A stretch of 64,000 nucleotides of DNA, taken from positions 62,001 through 126,000 of the forward strand of contig JAJZXJ010000001.1 in the NCBI GenBank assembly GCA_021802425.1. Reading direction: 5' to 3'. Position numbers and translations under genes: made by a program. The notes under the pieces are model-generated. The model did no database searches. It was not told the origin of the DNA and saw nothing but the letters and a program-made list of their open reading frames with translations. Origin of the DNA: Acidulodesulfobacterium sp021802425 (GTDB lineage: Bacteria; SZUA-79; Acidulodesulfobacterales; Acidulodesulfobacteraceae). This document shows positions 16,986 through 25,473 of this stretch, in pieces. Numbering within the stretch: position 1 is the stretch's first letter; each line of letters begins with the position of its first letter.

Positions 16986-17014
16986 TTGACAAAGGACATC
17001 CTATTAGCTATAAT
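16986..17014 (+). promoter_or_regulatory. Perfect consensus sigma-70 promoter of the aldehyde dehydrogenase gene
   Basis: TTGACA at 16986-16991 and TATAAT at 17009-17014 are separated by exactly 17 bases, the ideal sigma-70 arrangement. The predicted start near 17021 leaves a leader of about 58 bases before ATG 17079. No operator is evident, so strong constitutive expression is the simplest reading. Confidence 0.75.
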
Positions 17015-17078
17015 AATACCGACACATTGACGGATTGTCGTAGATTTTTAAATAAATAAATCCAATAATTAATATACA

Positions 17079-18509
17079 ATGCCTATGGGCCGCGCCAAAA
17101 ATTACCCTTTATTTATAAACGGAGAGTGGATAGAAAAACAAGAAACTTACGATATAATAAATCCCTTTAACAATGAAGTTGCGGGCTTATTAAGCAAGCC
17201 GGATAAAACCGATATCGAATCAGCCGTTTCTTCTGCCGAAAAGGGTTTTTTAAAAATGAAAAATCTTCATGCCTATGAAAGGTATGAAATCCTAGAAAAG
17301 ACAGGGAAAATTTTAGAACGAAATTCAAAAGAAATAGCCCGTTTTATCTCTCTTGAAGCCGGTAAGGCCTTGAAATATTCCATAATCGAAACGCAAAGGG
17401 TGGTTAATTTATTTAAATTTGCCGCCGAGGAGGCAAAAAGGATACACGGCGAAACTGTTCCGATGGACATTGTTAAGGGATTCGAGAATAAAATCGCTTT
17501 TTATGTGAGAATCCCGATAGGTATTATTGCCGCCATCACCCCTTTTAATTTCCCGATAAACCTTCCCGCGCACAAGATTGCTCCGGCAATAGCCGCGGGC
17601 AATAGCATAGTTTTTAAACCATCCATAAACGGTTCTATCGCCGCTCATTATCTTGTCAGCGCTTTAATCGAAGCAGGTTTGCCAAAAGAGGCCATAAACC
17701 TTTTATATGGCGATAAGGATACGGGGGAAGCAGTTGTCTCAAATGAAAAGATACGAATGATCAGTTTTACCGGAAGCCCCAAAGCGGCGAAAGAGATAAT
17801 GTCAAAGGGCGGGCTTAAAAAATATACTATGGAACTTGGCAGTAATTCCGCCCTCATTATCGATAGATCGGCAAATATTATTGAAGCGGCAAGAAAGGCC
17901 GTAGTAGGGTCGTTTTATAATTCAGGGCAGGTCTGCATTTCACTTCAAAGAATATATGTCCACAAAAATATCGAAAAAGAGTTTATAGAGCATTTTATTA
18001 AGGAAACTAAAAAATTAAAAACAGGCGATCCCGCAGATGAAAATACCGATATAGGTCCGATTATTAATTCCGAGGCAAAACAGAGAATAGTCCAATGGAT
18101 TGACGAGGCGGTAAAAGAAGGGGCGAGGGTTGAACTTGGGGGTGATTTTAACGGAAACATTATGAATCCAACCATATTTTCTAATGTTAATCCTAAAATG
18201 AAAATATCCTGCCTCGAGGTATTTGCTCCAATCGTTTCGGTCGTCGGCTTTAACGAAATTACCGAGGCGGTTCATTTTGTAAATGATTCCATATATGGTC
18301 TTCAGGCAGGCGTCTATACAAATGACATTAAAAACGCCCTGTATTGCATTAAACACATAGATGTGGGCGGAATATTAATAAACGACATTCCGACAACAAG
18401 GGCAGATCATCAGCCCTATGGCGGAGTTAAAGAATCGGGGCTCGGCAGGGAAGGAATAAAATATGCGCTGGAAGAAATGACAGACCTTAAATTTATCAGC
18501 TTTAGTTGA
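17079..18509 (+). CDS. NAD(P)-dependent aldehyde dehydrogenase
   Basis: This 476-residue protein has the complete aldehyde dehydrogenase fold. It oxidises an aldehyde to an acid. The key residues are present: Asn about 156 in TPFNFPINLPAHKIAPA, Lys about 180 in IVFKPS, the general base Glu about 252 in MELGSN and the catalytic Cys about 286 in NSGQVCISLQ. The sequence is closest in feel to the lactaldehyde and NADP-glyceraldehyde-3-phosphate dehydrogenase group, but the substrate cannot be assigned. It has its own consensus promoter and no metabolic neighbour. Confidence 0.9.
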   Translation: MPMGRAKNYPLFINGEWIEKQETYDIINPFNNEVAGLLSKPDKTDIESAVSSAEKGFLKMKNLHAYERYEILEKTGKILERNSKEIARFISLEAGKALKYSIIETQRVVNLFKFAAEEAKRIHGETVPMDIVKGFENKIAFYVRIPIGIIAAITPFNFPINLPAHKIAPAIAAGNSIVFKPSINGSIAAHYLVSALIEAGLPKEAINLLYGDKDTGEAVVSNEKIRMISFTGSPKAAKEIMSKGGLKKYTMELGSNSALIIDRSANIIEAARKAVVGSFYNSGQVCISLQRIYVHKNIEKEFIEHFIKETKKLKTGDPADENTDIGPIINSEAKQRIVQWIDEAVKEGARVELGGDFNGNIMNPTIFSNVNPKMKISCLEVFAPIVSVVGFNEITEAVHFVNDSIYGLQAGVYTNDIKNALYCIKHIDVGGILINDIPTTRADHQPYGGVKESGLGREGIKYALEEMTDLKFISFS

Positions 18510-18523
18510 TTTTAATTTTATTA

Positions 18524-19543
18524 TTACGGCGCGTCTTTCTTTTCGTTTGTATTTAAATCAAAAGCTTTTTTAAAAAATATTTCCGCTTCGTTTGATTTCC
18601 CCGAATTTTTTAAGCATCTTGCGTATTCATAAAAATACCTCGGGTTATTCGGATTGTATGCCGTCGCTTTCTTTAAATATTTCAAGGCGCTGTCATAGTA
18701 AAGCATTAATTCGTTATAAATTTTTTCGTTATAAATGGAATTATATATGCTCCTATCCCCGTCAATACTTTCAAAATCCTTTACTTCTAAGAGCTTTTCC
18801 TCATTGTTAATATAAAATAAATCTATTAATTCATCTAAAATAAACAGTCCTGTCATAAAAAATATTTCATCCTTTGAATAGTATCCCTCGGTTCTTTCTT
18901 TCCATAATTTAAGTATTTGAAAGAATCTTTCATATAATTCGTTGAACGAATTAATATCAAATCCGCCTGATACATTCTCCTTTTTCTTTCTCCTGAATTC
19001 TTCGAAGGGGTCTTCCTCTCCCATTTGCAAATGCGCATCCCTTAAATAGCTTTCCATTTCCTCATTATATGCCAAAAACGGAATCTCCCTGCTAAAAATC
19101 ATTAAGTTATAGAAAAATGTTAATTTGCCGAATTCTTTATTTTCAAATAAAAATTTACATAAATCATAAAGATATGGGGTAAAATAATCTCTGTCCTTCA
19201 CTCTGGGAGACATTTTCCACATTTCCGCATATACGGCTATAAGCTCACCAGTGTATTTTTTGTTATATTTTGCGAGCTTTTTAAAAGCCCCGATAAGTAT
19301 TTCATAATAATTGCATATTATTTTATCGAACAATATCCTTTTTCCGTTTTCATCCAATTCCTTATCGTTTTTATTATATTCGCCGTCTATGTCATACGAT
19401 TGCCTGAATGCATCGATATGCTCTTTTAATAAATCATATTTTTTTGCTTCATTTGAGGCGGTTTCCGTTTCCGCCGGACTTGCGCCTTGCCGGACCTGCG
19501 TTTCGTTTTCGTTAGTATTTTTCATATTTTCAAATCTTTCCAT
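18524..19543 (-). CDS. TPR-containing protein of unknown function
   Basis: This charged, helical protein has 339 residues. The only recognisable part is the last 60 residues, where YYDSALKYLKKATAYNPNNP and RYFYEYARCLKNSGKSNEAE form one or two tetratricopeptide repeats. No signal peptide or membrane segment is seen, so it is probably cytoplasmic. The first 30 residues are polar and low in complexity. Two starts are possible, ATG 19543 and an in-frame ATG 18 bases later. It lies 19 bases after the HNH-like gene on the same strand, so the two probably form one transcription unit. The function is not known. Confidence 0.7.
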   Translation of the reverse strand: MERFENMKNTNENETQVRQGASPAETETASNEAKKYDLLKEHIDAFRQSYDIDGEYNKNDKELDENGKRILFDKIICNYYEILIGAFKKLAKYNKKYTGELIAVYAEMWKMSPRVKDRDYFTPYLYDLCKFLFENKEFGKLTFFYNLMIFSREIPFLAYNEEMESYLRDAHLQMGEEDPFEEFRRKKKENVSGGFDINSFNELYERFFQILKLWKERTEGYYSKDEIFFMTGLFILDELIDLFYINNEEKLLEVKDFESIDGDRSIYNSIYNEKIYNELMLYYDSALKYLKKATAYNPNNPRYFYEYARCLKNSGKSNEAEIFFKKAFDLNTNEKKDAP

Positions 19544-19562
19544 ATAAATTAAATTTTGAATT

Positions 19563-20837
19563 TCATAGGCTTGTTGCCAATTCTTGAATAAAGTTATTTA
19601 ATGCCGTTTTAACTATATTTTTGTCCTCCTCGTTATCTATTGCCGCCTTTGCCGAAATTAATCTGAACTCCTCGCCGGTTTTTTGATCTATAAACAGCAT
19701 CTTAATCTTGCCGGGTTTGTCTATTAACATATTAAGTCTTAAAGCGGAGTTAGATTCCACCTCTAACTTTAAACCGTTTAAAAATATTTTATCGCTCAAA
19801 TTTAATCCTCCTGTCCCGCTTACAATATTTTTGGCGTTTTTTTCCTCCATATTTACGGTATTATCTTTTGCGTTTGTGATTTTGGAATTATATAATTCCC
19901 TGTACACGGAACTATTTTTATCTAAAAGAAGTTTATAAGAATCGACAAGTTTATGGGTGCCTTCGCTTAACGCGATGTAGTTTTTTACATTTTCTTTTCC
20001 CCCGTCCTGAAGTTGTGTAATATGATGCACTTGAATTTTATCTAAGTTTTTACCTTCTATATTCATATGCAATATATCCCTTGTTTTTACATAATCCTTA
20101 ATTTTTTGCCAGTTATGAATAGATTCCATTTCAATGGCATTTTTCCCGTCGATATTAACCCTGACATTTTTAAACCCGTCTGCCGTCTTTTTGTAATCAC
20201 GCAATATTCCAAGGGACGGTTTTTGATTATCAGGGTTGCCCTTGCCGGTTTGCAGCCCATTATTAAAATTATATACGGAAGGCATTTCAGCGATAGAGTA
20301 TTCCACTTTTTTATAATTATTCGGATGTTTAATTATAATAATTCCGGGAGAAATATTATCAGGGTCGATATTTATATTATTTTGTTTTAATGAAAAATAA
20401 TTTTTTAAAGTTAAATCGGATAATTTAAATTCATTATTAAAATTATTATCCGCCCCAAAATTGTTTGCCTTTCTCGCAAGATTAATTTCCATAAATTTAT
20501 CTTTAGACATTATTATGTTTTTAATTGTGGTATTCCTTCCATATACCGTCATCGATTGGAACGATGCCCCTTGAACTTCTACGAAATTATTTTTAAGAAA
20601 TATATTGTTATAATTATTTCTGACATTTTTATCGATAAAGCCATAAGTATTGCACAAAAAATCCTCGTCGTTTTTAATTATAAAACCGGAATTTAAAAGC
20701 GATTTGACCTCCCGTCCGCCGTTCTCGATATCCTTGAATTTGTTCTTGTTTTCTAAAGAATTGGATAAACCGCCTTTACTTTCATTGTTGATTTTACCGC
20801 CCAGAAATTTATTGTCTTCCACGATATTAAGTTCCAT
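19563..20837 (-). CDS. Asn/Lys-rich protein with a central HNH-nuclease-like motif
   Basis: This protein of about 424 residues is not a recognised family. ATG 20837 is chosen because AAGGAG lies 9 bases before it. The frame extends 7 residues further to an ATG at 20858 that overlaps that site. Residues about 270-300 read VHHITQLQDGGKENVKNYIA followed by LSEGTHKLV. This matches the HNH nuclease core: an HH pair, an Asn and a last His. The Cys pairs that hold zinc in many HNH proteins are absent. The first 230 residues are Asn/Lys-rich, and the last 80 form a separate predicted beta-rich domain. The target and role are unknown. Confidence 0.65.
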   Translation of the reverse strand: MELNIVEDNKFLGGKINNESKGGLSNSLENKNKFKDIENGGREVKSLLNSGFIIKNDEDFLCNTYGFIDKNVRNNYNNIFLKNNFVEVQGASFQSMTVYGRNTTIKNIIMSKDKFMEINLARKANNFGADNNFNNEFKLSDLTLKNYFSLKQNNINIDPDNISPGIIIIKHPNNYKKVEYSIAEMPSVYNFNNGLQTGKGNPDNQKPSLGILRDYKKTADGFKNVRVNIDGKNAIEMESIHNWQKIKDYVKTRDILHMNIEGKNLDKIQVHHITQLQDGGKENVKNYIALSEGTHKLVDSYKLLLDKNSSVYRELYNSKITNAKDNTVNMEEKNAKNIVSGTGGLNLSDKIFLNGLKLEVESNSALRLNMLIDKPGKIKMLFIDQKTGEEFRLISAKAAIDNEEDKNIVKTALNNFIQELATSL

Positions 20838-20935
20838 TACGACATTGCTCCTTATCATTTTTCGAACAATATTATGATAAATATTTACGATAAAATTAAT
20901 ATATCATTATAATGTTTCAATATTATGACAGTTTT

Positions 20936-20966
20936 GTTAAATTTGCGTTAAATTTTTGTTAAATTT
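20936..20966. repeat. Three GTTAAATTT direct repeats at 11-base spacing
   Basis: GTTAAATTT occurs at 20936-20944, 20947-20955 and 20958-20966, each start exactly 11 bases after the last. This is one turn of the DNA helix. It lies in the 225-base divergent gap between the HNH-like gene and cysS. Such phased copies can be a protein-binding array or simply curved AT-rich DNA. Confidence 0.6.
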
Positions 20967-21084
20967 ATGTGTAAAAACGATTAAAAAAATTAGGGAAATA
21001 TGTTAATATATAACATTGCCGTTATCCTTTAAGGCATAACCGGATTAAAATGAAAATAAATTTAAATGATAATTTATAAAGAAT

Positions 21085-22575
21085 ATGAATAAAAATAATA
21101 AGTTATATATTTACAACACCGCCTCCTCATCAAAGGAGCTTTTTAAACCTATCGAGGGGAACAGGGTCTTAATGTATGTTTGCGGAATTACCGCTTACGA
21201 CCTGTCTCATATCGGGCATGCGCGCGCATACATTACCTTTGATATAATATACAGATATTTAAAACGGCTTGGTTATGATGTCGTATATGTAAGGAATTTT
21301 ACCGATATAGACGACAAGATAATCAAAAGGGCGAATGAAGAGAACGCCACCGTAAGTTCGATTTCCGAAAAATATATAGGTGAATATCATAAAGATATGA
21401 ATGCACTTTCCGTTTTGCCGCCCGCATATGAACCAAGGGCTACCGAAACCATTAAAGAAATGATTGATTTAACAAGAGGTCTTATAGATAAAGGTCATGC
21501 GTACGAGAAAAACGGGGATGTTTTTTTTAGGGTGAACTCTTACAAAGGATACGGAAAACTTTCGCACAAAAACTTGGGCGAACTTTTGGCCGGCGCAAGA
21601 ATCCCGTTAAACGAAGAAAAGGAAAACCTTCTAGATTTCGCTCTCTGGAAGAGGTCGAAACCGGGCGAGCCGTTCTGGGACAGCCCCTGGGGAAACGGGA
21701 GGCCGGGCTGGCATATAGAATGCTCTGCGATGAGTATGAAGTTTCTGGGAGAAAGCATAGATATTCACGGGGGAGGGTCAGATTTGATATTTCCGCATCA
21801 TGAAAACGAGATAGCCCAATCCGAAAGCTATACGGGAAAGAAGTTTGTGAATTACTGGATTCATAATGGATTTGTTAATATTAATAACGAAAAGATGTCC
21901 AAATCGCTTAAAAATTTTATTACGGTCAGGGATTTGCTTGAAAAATACAATCCCGAGGTTATAAGGCTTTTTTTTATGTTTACCCATTACAGGTCGTTTA
22001 TAGATTTTTCGTTTGAGGGGCTTGAAAGCGCAAAACATAGCCTTGCAAGGCTTTATCAGGCTATAAATTTATATAAAGGTTTTAAAGACAAGGTAGATAA
22101 GGGCATCATTAAGATTAACTATTTATTAAACGGGGAAACGGAAGAAATTAAAGATTTTAATAACGATTTTTATGATGCGATGAATGACGATTTTAATACT
22201 CCTTCGGCTTTATCGGTGATATTCAACCTCGTAAGAAAAATTAATAAAATTATTAACGATTCTTTATTGAGCGGCTCTATAAACCATAATGACTTAAACT
22301 TTTTAGATAAAGCGCTATTACTTATCCCCGTGGTTTCGGACATATTTGGAATTTTAAAAGAAAATCCTGAACTTTTCATTGAAACGAATCTTAAAGATAC
22401 ATCAAAAATATCTTTAACGGAGGAAGAAATACAGGCTTTTATTGAAAAACGCAATATGCTCAGGCAGAAAAGGGAATATAAAATGGCGGATGAAATTAGA
22501 AATATGCTGCTGAAAAAAGGGATATTACTGGAAGATTCCAATTACGGAACCACTTTTAAAATAATAAACGGATAA
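21085..22575 (+). CDS. cysS: Cysteinyl-tRNA synthetase
   Basis: This 496-residue class I synthetase charges tRNA-Cys. The signature HIGH is at residues about 42-45 in YDLSHIGHARAYITF, with the zinc ligand Cys in MYVCGITAYD. KMSKS is near residue 270 in NEKMSKSLKNF. Additional family motifs are RPGWHIECSAMSMKFLGES and DIHGGGSDLIFPHHENEIAQ. The C-terminal helical domain and ADEIRNMLLKKGILLEDS are intact. It has the expected length and starts a run of same-strand genes through to the TraG-like gene. The link to the following envelope and biotin genes is probably only transcriptional. Confidence 0.97.
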   Translation: MNKNNKLYIYNTASSSKELFKPIEGNRVLMYVCGITAYDLSHIGHARAYITFDIIYRYLKRLGYDVVYVRNFTDIDDKIIKRANEENATVSSISEKYIGEYHKDMNALSVLPPAYEPRATETIKEMIDLTRGLIDKGHAYEKNGDVFFRVNSYKGYGKLSHKNLGELLAGARIPLNEEKENLLDFALWKRSKPGEPFWDSPWGNGRPGWHIECSAMSMKFLGESIDIHGGGSDLIFPHHENEIAQSESYTGKKFVNYWIHNGFVNINNEKMSKSLKNFITVRDLLEKYNPEVIRLFFMFTHYRSFIDFSFEGLESAKHSLARLYQAINLYKGFKDKVDKGIIKINYLLNGETEEIKDFNNDFYDAMNDDFNTPSALSVIFNLVRKINKIINDSLLSGSINHNDLNFLDKALLLIPVVSDIFGILKENPELFIETNLKDTSKISLTEEEIQAFIEKRNMLRQKREYKMADEIRNMLLKKGILLEDSNYGTTFKIING

Positions 22576-22634
22576 AAAGAAAATCACCCTCCTTTACTAT
22601 ATAATGTCAGGGGAGGGATGGGGGCGGGGTATAT

Positions 22635-22829
22635 ATGAATATTAAAGAAATGGCGGATGAATTTCTTGTTTGCCCAAAATGCCATGGACATCTTGAGTTC
22701 ATGTCGGTACGGGAGGATGACAAGAATGAAAAAAAGATATTGGCTTGCAATGCCTGCGGCGTATATTATCCAATCGAGGATGACATCCCGATACTTCTCA
22801 TAGAAGAAGCCAAAAAAATAAATAAATAA
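22635..22829 (+). CDS. Trm112-like zinc-ribbon protein (UPF0434 family)
   Basis: This 64-residue protein has the Trm112/YcaR pattern: FLVCPKCHGHLEFM, then ACNACGVYYPIEDDIPILL. Two CxxC pairs form one zinc site. In eukaryotes and archaea Trm112 activates methyltransferases, while in bacteria the role is not settled. The gene sits 19 bases before waaA, close to the arrangement in many proteobacteria where it accompanies LPS-assembly genes. The upstream GGGGCGGGG is an unusually G-rich ribosome binding region. CCCTCC and GGAGGG at 22587-22617 can pair as a short stem before it. Confidence 0.87.
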   Translation: MNIKEMADEFLVCPKCHGHLEFMSVREDDKNEKKILACNACGVYYPIEDDIPILLIEEAKKINK

Positions 22830-22848
22830 CCTGCTAATTAATTCATAA

Positions 22849-24162
22849 ATGGATAATTTTGTAAAAATCAAACAAACTCTGGCGCTTGACGAACCCCTTT
22901 TTTTAAAAATAAAAGAAAATATTTATAGCGGCGGCAATGCGGGCGGCGATAATTTAAGGCCTAAAAAGTTCTGGCTTTTTGCCGAATCGCTGGGCGAATT
23001 CAGGCTGGCTTTATATATTATAAGCATTATTAATAATATATCGGAAAAAAATAACGATAAAAATAAACCGCTATTTTTTATTAGTTTTAAGACAAATTCC
23101 GCTTATGCCCTTGCTAAAAAAATATTAAATCCGCCCGCGGATTTTAACAATATAATATATTTTTTTCATCCGGCCGGTATTTTTAAAAAATTGCCGAACC
23201 TTTATGTGTCAACAATTAAGCCGGATTATTTTATATCTATCGAACACCCCGTATCTAATAAGTTAATCAGGGAACTTTTAAATGTTAACGCAAAGATATG
23301 TTTCCTCGATATAAATCCGCTTTTTTTTAAAAAAATCAGGACCCTGTCCGTAAAACATTCGCAAACTATTTTCATAACGGTATCCGGCGAGGGTAATAAA
23401 ATTTTTTTAGAAAAAATTTTATATTCGGATTCTTTAAATAATCCATTTCTAATAACCGTTTTACCGGATTCTTTAAAATTTAATTTAGATTTGGATAATA
23501 ACGGGAATAATACGGAAGTTAAACGCGATAACGATAAAGACTTAGTCATATCTTTCGTATCCATTCATAAAAATGAATCAAAGTTTATCCTCGAAATGGT
23601 TAAAGATATCACGCTTGACAAGGACTTAAATCAAAACCGTAATTTAAAATTTATCTTTGCTCCAAGAAATATAAAAATCTCATCAAAATTATTTAAAATT
23701 GCCTCAAATTTAAATCTTAAACCCGCGTACCTTAAAAATATTAACGATAAAGATATACGGGCGGGATTTCTGAAAAATAATAGTTTTCAATCGCTTATCG
23801 TTAACGATTACGGCAGTCTTGACGGCATATATCCGTTATCGGATATCGTCTATGTCGGGAAAAGCCTGTACGAAAGCGAAAGAGGGGGGCATAATATATT
23901 AGAGCCGGCTTCATTCGGAAAGGCTGTAATAACGGGCAGTTATGCGTATAATTTTCGCGATATTATTGCCTGCATGCTAAAAAATAACGCTATAGCGGTT
24001 ATCACGGAGCGGGATTTTAAAAATACTTTATATAAACTTATAAATGATGATATATACAGGCGGAATACCGGTTTAAACGCTTTAAACTATTATCTCGAAA
24101 AAAGGGATAAATCAAAAGAGGCTTTAATTAACTATTTATCCGCTAATTTTATAAAACCTTAA
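22849..24162 (+). CDS. waaA: Divergent 3-deoxy-D-manno-octulosonic acid (Kdo) transferase
   Basis: This GT30-type protein has 437 residues. WaaA moves Kdo from CMP-Kdo to lipid A. The catalytic base Glu is in FWLFAESLGEF (residue about 50), matching ASxGE in known enzymes. The CMP-binding site is SERGGHNILEPASFGKAVIT near residues 342-361, like GGHNxLEPA in the family. The membrane-anchoring N-terminal helix of E. coli WaaA is not evident and the central part is Asn/Lys-rich and divergent. The call relies on the two motifs and the envelope context. It lies just after the Trm112-like gene, a common neighbour. Confidence 0.78.
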   Translation: MDNFVKIKQTLALDEPLFLKIKENIYSGGNAGGDNLRPKKFWLFAESLGEFRLALYIISIINNISEKNNDKNKPLFFISFKTNSAYALAKKILNPPADFNNIIYFFHPAGIFKKLPNLYVSTIKPDYFISIEHPVSNKLIRELLNVNAKICFLDINPLFFKKIRTLSVKHSQTIFITVSGEGNKIFLEKILYSDSLNNPFLITVLPDSLKFNLDLDNNGNNTEVKRDNDKDLVISFVSIHKNESKFILEMVKDITLDKDLNQNRNLKFIFAPRNIKISSKLFKIASNLNLKPAYLKNINDKDIRAGFLKNNSFQSLIVNDYGSLDGIYPLSDIVYVGKSLYESERGGHNILEPASFGKAVITGSYAYNFRDIIACMLKNNAIAVITERDFKNTLYKLINDDIYRRNTGLNALNYYLEKRDKSKEALINYLSANFIKP

Positions 24163-24217
24163 ATCCCTGTAAAAATAAAAAGCTTTTACTTATAACAATA
24201 ATATCAATAACAATAAT

Positions 24218-25435
24218 ATGAACCTGCCTATATTAGTTTTAATGTCTAAATCGGCTTTGCTCTTCTTAATATTTTTCTTTTTATTTTTATACATAAGGGT
24301 AAAACTTTTTAAATTAAAAATTAGTTTTTTAAATTTTGAACCGTCTAAAAGGCACAAAAACCTTGTTGAATTAAACGGAATAATACATTTTCATACGGTT
24401 TATTCGGACGGCTCGGGAAAAATCGAGTATATCATTAAAATTGCAAAAAGGCTTAAAGCCGATTTTTTAATTTCATCCGACCATAATACCTTAAAGCCAA
24501 AATATGACGGCTTAGAGGGTTATTACGGCAGGCTTCTTTATTTTGCCGCCGAAGAAATAAATACCGGGTTCGGACATCTTTTGGCAATCGGCATAAATGA
24601 TGAGATTAAAAGGGGGGATTACTTCGATGTGCTGTCCAAAATTAAAAAACAAAACGGCGTCTCTATAATTTGCCACCCGCACAACTGGTGGACTCCATGG
24701 AAAAATTTTAAAGTGAAAGGTTATGACGGGATTGAAATCATAAACCTTGATTCACAGTGGAGAGGGATGAACCCTTTGTACATATTTCTTGTTTTTTTAA
24801 CATACAGGATAAATCCGTTTTATGCCATGCATTTTTTATCGCATAAACCGAAAAAAACCATAAAATTTTGGGATAGCGTTCAAAAACATAAGGATTTAAA
24901 AACAGGCATAGCCTCGACGGATGCGCATTCCAATGTTAAAATAACGAAGAATTTTAAGATTAAAATGCCTAAATACGAGGAGTTGTTCACGGTTGCAAGG
25001 ACTCACATTTTGCTTGATAAAAAGCCCTCGGGAGATCAAGATAACGATAAAAAACTTATAGCAGGGGCAATAAAAAACGGAAAATGTTATTTTTCATACG
25101 ATATGTTTGGACACCCGCAAGGTTTTTATTTCGAGATATTTTACGATGATAAGTTTTATGTTAGCGGCGATACATTAAATATGGACAAAAAAGATAAAAA
25201 TGCTATAATATATTCCGGCATTAAGATTAATCCTAAAAAAAATAGATTTGTCATAAGCCTGTTTCATAACGGCGCGAGGATATTTTCTTCTAAAAATAAA
25301 GATTTGGAGTACAAAATAGAACCGGTTTCTCGTTCATCGTTTTTTAGGGTTGAGATAGATGTATATTTCGGATGGAAGAAAATAACATATCTTTATTCCA
25401 ATAATATCGAAGTTTATCGGACTATTCCAGATTAA
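24218..25435 (+). CDS. Membrane-anchored PHP-domain metal-dependent phosphoesterase
   Basis: This 405-residue protein has an N-terminal membrane helix (residues about 5-28) and a PHP domain. Metal-binding motifs are IIHFHTVYSDGSG, ISSDHNTL, IICHPHNWW and IASTDAHSN. They resemble motifs of PHP proteins that act on phosphoester substrates. The C-terminal 130 residues are beta-rich and not recognised. The membrane anchor and the place after waaA point to an envelope role, but the substrate is unknown. The gene is separated from waaA by a 55-base AT-rich gap and from bioA by 38 bases. Confidence 0.78.
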   Translation: MNLPILVLMSKSALLFLIFFFLFLYIRVKLFKLKISFLNFEPSKRHKNLVELNGIIHFHTVYSDGSGKIEYIIKIAKRLKADFLISSDHNTLKPKYDGLEGYYGRLLYFAAEEINTGFGHLLAIGINDEIKRGDYFDVLSKIKKQNGVSIICHPHNWWTPWKNFKVKGYDGIEIINLDSQWRGMNPLYIFLVFLTYRINPFYAMHFLSHKPKKTIKFWDSVQKHKDLKTGIASTDAHSNVKITKNFKIKMPKYEELFTVARTHILLDKKPSGDQDNDKKLIAGAIKNGKCYFSYDMFGHPQGFYFEIFYDDKFYVSGDTLNMDKKDKNAIIYSGIKINPKKNRFVISLFHNGARIFSSKNKDLEYKIEPVSRSSFFRVEIDVYFGWKKITYLYSNNIEVYRTIPD

Positions 25436-25473
25436 GTTTACCGGTTAAATATAACAAATTAAATATAATAAAA

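Noticed and set aside
17409..17857. Antisense frames within the aldehyde dehydrogenase gene
   Set aside because: They overlap intact catalytic motifs of the forward gene and show no recognisable protein features.
22849..24162. Lipid-A-disaccharide synthase (LpxB) instead of WaaA
   Set aside because: The GGHNILEPA and ESLGEF motifs are those of the Kdo transferase family, and LpxB motifs were not found.
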